Below, piece after piece: positions 43,801 to 52,800 of a stretch of 64,000 nt of DNA. The DNA is from Streptomyces albus subsp. albus. Lineage in GTDB: Bacteria; Actinomycetota; Actinomycetes; Streptomycetales; Streptomycetaceae. Numbering within the stretch: the first letter of the stretch is position 1; each line of letters begins with the position of its first letter. The notes below the pieces were generated by a model. The model made no database searches. It worked only from the letters and a program-made list of their open reading frames with translations, and was not told the origin of the DNA. Where the stretch lies: assembly GCF_000725885.1 (NCBI RefSeq), contig NZ_JODR01000006.1, forward strand, positions 124,001 to 188,000, read 5' to 3'. The translations under genes and the position numbers were made by a program.

Positions 43801-46800
43801 CTGCGTCGCCGGCCGGCGCGTGTGTGACGGTCACCAGGCTGTCGATCCGCACCACGGGGTTGAGGACGGAGTCGACCCAGTCCTCCACGCTCTGCCTCTG
43901 CGTCCGCTTCTTGTCCGTACCCGGTGCCGGGCCGGTGTCCTGCGTGGCGGAGACCGGGGCGGGCGCGCTCGGAGCCGGGCCCGTACCGGGCGGTCCCTGC
44001 GCGGGCCGCTCCTTCTCCCCGGGCCCCTGCGACCCGTCCGGAGGGTTGTCCCGGTCCTTCGAGTGGTGCGGCGGACCGCCCCCGTCCGTCTCCGTGACGT
44101 CGGGCGCGTGTTCCCGCACCAGTGCGTGGACGCGGCCGTCGCGGTAGAGCACCGCCGCCTCCGCCGTGCCGGTGAACTCCGCAGGGACGTGGACGTCCGA
44201 GGTGTAGCCGCCGTCCTGGGTCTGCCGGACGATCCGCACCCGGACGCCGTACCGCTCCGCGAACAAGGCCGGCACCAGGTGCGGTGACGGATGCTCCTCG
44301 TCGGCCTGGCGGGTCAGCTGCCGGCGCATCAGCTCGGTACGCACCGCGAACGGCAGCGGCACATTGGAGTTGAGGCTGCCCATATGCATCAACTCGTTGC
44401 GCCACTCGTCGGTCAGCTCGTCACCGAGCCGGCCGGCGAGCCACTCGGCGTCCTCCCTGGAGAAGTGGCCCGGGGTGTTGGTGCTCGGGGTGAGCACATC
44501 GACCTGCTCGCGCGGCGACAGCCGGGCCAGATAGGTCCCCAGGGCGTCGGCGAGGCCGTCCCGCACCGCCTGGGAGTCCTCCGTCTGCCCCGCCGTACCT
44601 GTGGAGTCGGCCTGCCGCGATCTCGCGAGGGCGTCCGGCAGCGTGGCGCCGTGCTCCCCTGGCGGCTCGATCCGGTAGACCGTCTGCCGCGCCCCCGTGC
44701 CGGTACCGGTCCGGATGGTCACCCGTTCCGGCTCGACCGTGACGCTCTCCGTCCGGTGCGCGGACCGGTCGGCGGTGTACTGCTCCTGGGAGATCACATC
44801 CGGCCGTGCCAGCCGGGTGGGGTCCTGCGGGTCGCGGGTGTGCTCGCCGTCCAGGTGCCGGGTGACGTAGTCCAGTTCCAGCTCCCGCAGGGAGAGCAGC
44901 TCGGGGTTCCCGCCGTCGCGCCGCAATTCGGCGAGCTCGTTCTCCAGCCGGTGCCGCACCAGGCTCAGTGCCTGGTCCAGCACGTCCTGGCGGTAGTTGT
45001 TGACCCGCGCGCGGTGGTCCCGGTTCGTGGGCTGCCAGAGCAGATCGCCGGCGGTGACACCGTCCAGTCCGGGGGGTGGCGGCAGCGGCTCGTACGTGTC
45101 CTCCGCCAGTGGCTCGCTGCGGGAGCCGTCGCCGTTCCACCGCTCGTACGGCAGTCGCTTCGGCGGAGTCTCGGGGCGCTCGGGCACCTCCGGTTCGGGG
45201 GTGTCGTCCCGGCGCCGGCCCGTCAGCACGTCCAGCCGCCAGCTCGCACGGCGCTTCACCGCCGCCAGATGGCCGTCCAGCTCCTGGTACTCGCCGTACA
45301 GCTCGGAGCGGTGCATGGCCGCACCCACCAGGCGTTCCAGCAGGGCCTGGTAGCGCTGCCGCGGGGGCGTCTCCGACGGCTCGTCGGCGGAGAAGGCGTG
45401 CAGCTCCCGCAGCACCTCGCCGGTCCGCCGGTTCGCCGCCTCGTAGGCGTCGAGCACCTTCGCGACGCGCTCCTCCGCGGCCTTGACCTCGTCGAAGGCT
45501 CTCATGGTGGCCTCGTACCGCGGGGTGCCGGCCAAGTCGTCGAGCAGGCCGCTGTCCTTGAGCACGCGTTCGGTGACGAGTATGTAGGCGTGCCCCCGCG
45601 CGGCCGGGGTGCCGGGGTCGGGCGCCTGGCCGCGGGGCAACAGCCGCATCGGGTTCACGTGGTGCACTGCGCTGGTGATGCCCCTGCGCCGGGATGTGGC
45701 GTCGAGGTGCCAGTCCAGCGGGACCTCCACCAGGAACCGCCGCTCCTCGTGCGGTTTGGTGTTGCGGTCCGCCACCGTGTCGGACTTGCTGCCCAGCTGC
45801 GCGGAGTCGGAGGACCCGCCGCCGAGCACCCCGCCGCCCTGCGGCAGCATCCCGCTGGTGGTCCCCATCCCCTGACGGCCCTGGGCCCCGGCGTTGCCGG
45901 CGGCGCCCCGCGAGGTGGCGGCCCCCTGCTGCCCCGACCGGGTGTCGCGCAGGTGGTCCTCCGTCTTGAAGTTGTTCACGACGTGGACGATCCGGAAGTC
46001 CGTCGGTTTCGCCCAGACGCGCGGCTGCACGGTCAGGTCGAGGGTGCGCTGCTGGCTGTGGAGGGGCGGCGGTTCGTAGCCTCCGCCGTGCGTGTCCCCG
46101 GCCAGTGCCTGACGCATCAGGTCCCGCAGGAAGCGGAAACCGAACTGCCGGCGCAGCCGCAGGCCGACATCGGTGTCCGGGCGGGTCAGCCGCGTGTTGC
46201 CGGCGCTGGGGACCGGCGCGTTGTCGTCGGCCTCTGTCGTCCGGCGGGCACGGCCCTGCTGCTCGCCCCCCTGCCCGTTGTCGTCGGCCTGTGCCGTCCG
46301 GCCGGCTCGGCTCAGGTACTCGTCCAGTCGGCGGATGAGCCCGTCGGTCACCCTGTCCGGCTGTGCGATGTCGAGGACGACGGACGTCTCGTGCAGCAGC
46401 GCCTTGGTGAGGCGCTCCCGCCTGGCCGCCTGCGCCGGGCCGTCGTCGTGCTGGACGCCGGCGCCCGGCTGCGGGGTACCGGCACCGGGTTGCGGGGGAT
46501 TCGTTCCGGTCCCCGTGGGGTCCGTCTGCGGCTGCGTGGAACCGCCACCGGTGGCGGTCGGGGCGTCGTCGCCGGCCCGCACGTCAGCGTCGGTCCGACG
46601 GGAGCCGCCGGACGCCGACGGCGGTGTCTCTCCCTGCTGCGCGTGCGGCTGCACCAAGGTCCACGGGTGAAGCTCCGTCAGCCCCTCGATGTCACCGGAA
46701 GTGAACCGGAGGGGTCTCGCACCCGGGCGGTGGTAGGTCAGCCTGATGCGGTGGGTGACGGCGAACTCGCCGTGCAGGCCGTTCGCGGCCAGCGTGGGCA

Positions 46801-49800
46801 GCTTGGTGTCGGCCACCGCACTGCTCTGCCGGCCGCTGCCGCCCGCGGTGTGGGTCGCCGCCGCGGCCGGCGCCCCGGCGTTGACCTCGCTGCCGGTGCT
46901 GCCGTCGGACCCGTTCCCGCCGGCGTTGACCACCGCGCCGCCGGAGGCACCGGATCGTACCCGGCTGCCGGAGAGCGTCTTGTCCTCGGTGGTGACGGTG
47001 ATGTTGCGCTCGTCCTCCACGTCCAGCACCCGCTGACCGAGGAACCGGCGGGACATCGGCACGAGTTCGAGGGTCACCGCGCCTGGCAGTCCGACGCTCT
47101 CCAGCAGGACGCCGCCGTGGGTGAGCTGCAGATAGTGGCCGCGCACGGCGTCCGGCTCCAGTGACTGCCGGATGCCGCGTTCCAACGCCGCCACCTGGGA
47201 GGAGCTGAGCTCCTCCTCCAGTCCCCTGATGACGGTCCTCATGGCGGTTGTGGCGTCCACGGAACCCTGCACCGAGGTGAACGAGGCAGGCCCGGGCCCT
47301 CCTTCCGAATGCCACAGCGCCATGGGCTGCCAGCCGTGCTCCGGATTCGGTTTCAGCATGGTGAACAGGTCGTCCACCAGGCCGAGGCGGCGGGCGTCGA
47401 CCAGGTCCAGGAGCATCTCGTGCCCGTCGACCAGTTCGAATGTCGCATCCACAGTCGGGCTGCCCCACTGCAGCAGGTGCGACTCCCGTTCCACTTCGAC
47501 GGTGTACGTGATCCTGGCGGCCACCCGGACCTTCGGTGCGCCGTTGTACTCCTTCACCGTCGACGCCACCGACAGGGAGGAGGCATGTTCGGTGCCCGAG
47601 TACCATTCCGCACCGGTCCGCAGTGCGCCGCTGCCGACGGAGGTGACCGCCCCGGGGGCACCGCTGAACCTGGTGCCCATCGCGGTGACACCCGCGCCGA
47701 CGCCTCGGCTGCTGCCCCCGGAGCGGCTGCCGGAGACGGTCTGGCCCCCCGAGGCGGTCCGCTCGGTGGTCACCCCGGCGTCGTAGACCTCCACCGCATG
47801 CAGGCCGTGGACGGTGGCCTTGTAGCGCACCACCACCTCGTGGTCGCGCACGTCGTGGAGGACGATGCGGAACTCCTTGCCGCCCTCGGCCATGGCGTCC
47901 AGATGCTGGTTCTGGCCGTGGGGGAAGAACCCCTCCACGGTCAGGCTCTCCTCCGAGCCGGTCTGCCTCAGCCCGCGGCTGGTCAGCGTGCCGATCCCCA
48001 GCCTCTCGATGAGTTCTCCGGCCGCCTGCACCAGTCGCGGACCGTGGTCGTTGTAGACGGTGACGTGGCGGACGCCCTTCCAGGTCAGCGCCGGCTCGCC
48101 GGTTCCCCCCTGGGGCGCGTCGTCCTGGCCGGCGTCGTCGGCTGTACCGGTGTTGTCGTCGGCGGCAGCGATGTCGTCGCCCGCCGTGCGAACGTCGTCG
48201 TTGTTCTCGGTGGAAGGGCCTGCCTGGTCGGCGTCCGGCTGTATGTCCGTGTCGGGAGTGTGTTCCCGCACTCCGGCGTCGGAGCTGTTCTCCGTTACGT
48301 CCGCGGCCGGGCCCGTCATCAGCGGGGCCGGCCTGCTCCGCACCGGCATGGTGCTGTCCGGATGCAGCGCGGTCAGCCGCACCGGGACGGCGATGGCGTT
48401 CGTCTCGTCTCCCAGCACGGCCTCGTGCCATTGGGGGTTGGTGCCGATCCGGGTGAGTGCGCGCAGCCGGCGCCACATGACGAACTCGGTACGGTACTCG
48501 ACGCTCACCTCCAGTTGGGCGTCCCAGGCGTACTCGTGCGAACGCACGGCGGGCACGATGGCGTGTTCGCTGCCCGCCTTCTGCCCGGTGGAGGTGTTGC
48601 GCCCGCTGTGCGCGGCGTACTGCCCGTCGATGCTGAGGCCCGCACGGGCGTTGGCGAACTTGAAGGACGCCTCCAGGTGGCCGCTGGCGGACACCTCGTT
48701 GTCCACCGTCCGGCTGCGGGACCAGCCGGATGCCGAGGCCGCGTTGTTGCGGTTCTGGAGATCCTTCTGGAGACCGACGTACTGGACGTCCCCCACGTCC
48801 GACAGCCGTACCCGCACAACGGCTTCCGTGGTGCGGAGCCAGGAGCTGTTACGGAGCACGAGCGCCTGCACCCAGGGCGACGCAGCAGCCGTTCCGGTGC
48901 CGGACTCCCCCCGTTCCCGCCGCTGGGCTTCGCTGAGCAACTCCTCGCGCTCCGCGGCCAGCAGCCGGGGTATGTGCTGATCGAGTCCGCGCAGGTGCAG
49001 CCGGTTCTGTATCTGCCAGCTGTTGAGCACGGCCACCAGCCTCTTGCCGCTCACCATCAGCATGGGCCTGCGGGGCCGGAACCTGCTGGGCAGGGAGTGG
49101 TAAGCCAGCTCCCGCACACCGCGCCGGAACCGGTGGCCACGGCCCCACGGCAACTCGACCAGCCTGCGGGTCTCGGGCGTCTCCCGAAGGGCGCGCAAGA
49201 TCTGTTCGTGCACCGGTAGAAGGGGATCACTCCACCGGTTCGCACTCCCGTCATTGCCGCCCTGGTCGGTGTTCGTGCGAAAGCGCGACTCCAGGCGCGG
49301 TGAGTGGGTGATGTCGAGACGGGGCGGGCTGAGGGTGAACGCCTGCGGGCGGTCCGGCTCACGGAAGCCGGGAGGCTGCTGTCCGTTGTTCGCCGTCTCG
49401 CTGCGCGTACCGTCCTGCTGGTGGATCTCCTGCTGGGCGACCAGCAGGTTCGGGTCCAACGGTGTCGTGCTGCGCAGCCGCGCTTCCACCAGCGGCACCC
49501 TCAGCACCGCTTCGCCGTCGCCCTGCCAGGTCGGCGCCACGGTGTCCGTGTGGGCGCGGGACCGGGCACCGGGCATCAGCTGTTCCGGCGGCGTGTAGCT
49601 GACCTCCAGCCGGAAGGGCACACGGTAGAGGCCCTGCACTCCCTTGTCGGACAGGCCGTACTGCCGCTGGTCCTCGACCGTGACCGAGGTGCTGGTCCTG
49701 ACGGTGCTGGAGAGCTTGATCCCCAGCCAGCCGCCCACCCGCATGAGCGGATTGTCCTCGACCGGTCCCCCCTTCACACCGGCCGACAGGCCCGTGGAGG

Positions 49801-52800
49801 TGTCGCGGCCGAAGTCGGTGCTGCGGACACCCGCGGTCGTCTGCCGGATCTCGGCGGCGACGGTGTTCAACCGGGTGGTGCCCTCGCGCACCGGCACGAC
49901 GCGGTAGGTGAAGTGGCCGATGCGCTCCGCCAGGTTCAGCGAGGTGTGCTGGTCCTGCCGGGCGGCGGCCGGGAAGCGAGTGCGCAGTGTCGCCGGTGAC
50001 AGGGAGGTGACGATCTCGTCGAGCGCCTTGGCGGACAGCGGCGCACCGCCCGTGTGCTGCCCCGCAGTTGTGATCATCCAGGCGAGCAGTCCGGCCGGGG
50101 GGTGCACCCGGTCGACGGTGACTACTTCCGGGAGGTCGTTCTTCGCCAGGTCGATGGAGTCGGGGAGGCCGCGGGCCGCCTGCGCGTACTCGTCGGGGAG
50201 TCTGGTCATGTCGTCGGGCACCGTGTAACGGAACCCGCCGTGTGCCACGAGCCGCGTGGGCTCCCCGTCGCCCACCAACTGCCCGTCCCGGGACAGCGAG
50301 AGGGCGCGGCCCTCGTAGTACATGTCGTTGACGTAGAGGTGCGCACCGGACTTGCCGCGGACGGCCTTGGTGGTCTGGAGCTTGTCGTGGTGCACCGTGC
50401 TGTCGGCAGTGGTGCGGGAGACGCCGCCCTCGACGCCGCCGAGAGCTGTCAGACCCGAACCCGGTACGGCGTTCACCGAGGGTGCGACGTTGTACGTGGT
50501 GCTGTGCGCATGCCCCGAGGAATCGTCGTCCACCCAGCGGGTGGTCTCGTCGACGACCAGCTTCCCGGCGGGGGCGTAGCGCGTGTAGTCGCCGAAGTTG
50601 TGGCCCGTGACCTGGAGGAACCGTGTCTGTCCGTCCGCCGTGGTGTACGGCAGCAGCAGGCCGCCGTCCCCGGTCACCGGGGAGCCGTTGTGTGCGCTTC
50701 CACCGCCGGGCTCCCCCGTACCGGCAGGCTCATGGCTGGTGCTCAGTACCGAGGCGGGCCGCTTCTCCAGTTCGGTCACCAGCCGCTGGAGGAGCGCGTC
50801 TCGGTCGGCGGGCGCCGGGTGCAGGCCGTCCACGAGACGCCGCGCCACGTCGGAGGCGGAACGCAGGTGCACCGCGGGCCCCTGGAGCGGCAGCACACTG
50901 CGCGGCAGCCGGACGCCGTCCTCCATCACGTGGTCGTCCGCCACGAACGGGGGTGCCTCCTCGACCGGGCGCACCCAGGACGGCCGGTCGGTCTCCAACA
51001 GGTCCAACGGCAGGGTGACGTGCCCGCCTCCGGTGTCGGTCGCCGCACCGGCGGCGGCGTCGTCCTGCGCCAGGACGGTCTGCCGCTGGAGCCGGTGCAG
51101 GAAGTCGTACGCCGCCTGCCGCAGCTCCCCCTGAGTGCCCACGGTGGTGACAGGTGCCGGGGTGCGGGGCGGGAGGGTGCTGGGGCAGGGCACGCCCGGT
51201 CCGGGCACGCCGAGCCCGGGCTCCTCGTCCTGCGGGGTGCCGTTCCGGGTCCGCCACTCGTCAAGCACGTGCTGCTTCAACCGGTGCCCCGCCGTCTCGG
51301 TCTCGTCGCTGGCCGGCAGTCCGACCAGGTACTCGACCCAGGCGTGCTGTTCCTCGGCGGTCAGCGGCCGGTCCTGCGGGCCGCCGTCGTTCGTGGTGGC
51401 GGGCCCGCCTGCCGCCTCCTGCTGGTTCTCCGGTCCGTCGTGCGCCGCCGTACCCGTAGCGGTCTGCGCCGTGTGGGCGTTGGGCAGCCGGTCCACCATC
51501 CGCTGCACTCTGGCGTTCAGTGCGGCGGCGTTCACGGCCGGGGGTGCCGCCGGGGCGGGCCCGCTCGCGGTGGCAGCGCTGCCGGAGGCGCCCGTTTCGC
51601 CCCCGGTGCGGGACCACCACTTGCCCAGCAGGCCCTTCTTGACGGACGCGGCGAATCCCTGGTGCGTGTCGTCGGTGGATGCGTCGGCGGGCTGCCGCTG
51701 CTCGTTCGCGGTCCGCTCCGGCTGGATGGCCTGCATCTCGTGGTTCTCCGCCGCCTGCGAGGAGTCCGTCCGCTTCCAGAACGGGCGCAGTCCCCAGCCG
51801 CGTCCCCCGGAACCGGTCGTCGTTCCCAGGTCCGCGAGCAGCCGTTCCGGCGCCGGCACCAACGGGGTGCCGGAGGAGGACGGGGGTGTGCTGTCGGTCG
51901 GCAGGGAGGAGGTGGTGGGGCGGGGCACCGGCGGGCCGACGGTTGCGGTTCCGGTCTGCGGGCCGCCGGGCGGCACGGTGGGCAGCGGCTTTCCGTCGGG
52001 TCCGAGAACGATCGACAAGAAGGCCGTTCCGTCGAAGTCCGGGCGCGCCGCGACACGGCCGTGCTGGGCGTCGATCCAGTAGACCGTGCCGTGGTGGTTG
52101 ACCGCGTTGACGGCGTGCGAACCGCCGTCCGGGCGCCGGAAGACCACGATGGCTGCCGAGCCGTGCCCGTGCGCGGTCAGTTCCCCGCCCAGCGCGTCCC
52201 ACACCGCGCCCGGCTCGTCCCGCCCCGCCGTGCCGGGCCCGTGGGATTCCGTGCCGGGCGCATGGGACCGCCACTGGGCGCCGAGCCACCGCTCGGTGCG
52301 GGACAGGCTCACCGACTCCGGCTCGGGCCGCACCAGGGGACCGTCGGAGCGGGTGCGCACCGGCGCCGCGACGGTCGGCCGGCCGTACCAGGAGGCGAGG
52401 AAACTGCGCGCCGCGTCCACGCAGTTGGCCGTACGGCCTGCGGAGTTCAGCCAGGGGCCGTTCAGCCGTTGCACCCACTCCGCGCTGCCGAAGGTGGGTC
52501 CGAGCAGGTTCCCGGTCCGCAGCCGGTTGAACCAGCGGGTGGCACCGGTCTGTCCGAAGGTGCTGCCGCGCGGGTCGGGGTACCTGCGGTAGCTGCCGTC
52601 GCGTTCCTTGGGGAAGACACGTTCCAGCTCCCACTGGTCACGGCGGGACGGCCGCACCAGGTGGCTGTCGGTCCCGTAGTCCCGTATCCCGTGCAGCGGC
52701 GGCAGCAGCGGGCCGGGCGGCCCCTGCGCCGGATCGTCTGCGGGAGGCGGACCGGTGGTCTCCTCCGTCGTGTGGGACGCGGATTCGTCGGTGGAAGCGG

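Noticed and set aside
40424..44287. A 1,287-codon plus-strand open frame
   Set aside because: It is antisense to the end of the giant gene and the golvesin gene and has shadow-like composition, with no ribosome site.
44100..44560. OTU-like protease domain in the giant protein
   Set aside because: The strand-helix pattern is suggestive, but the segment has no cysteine, so it cannot be a canonical active OTU protease. I kept it only as a description.
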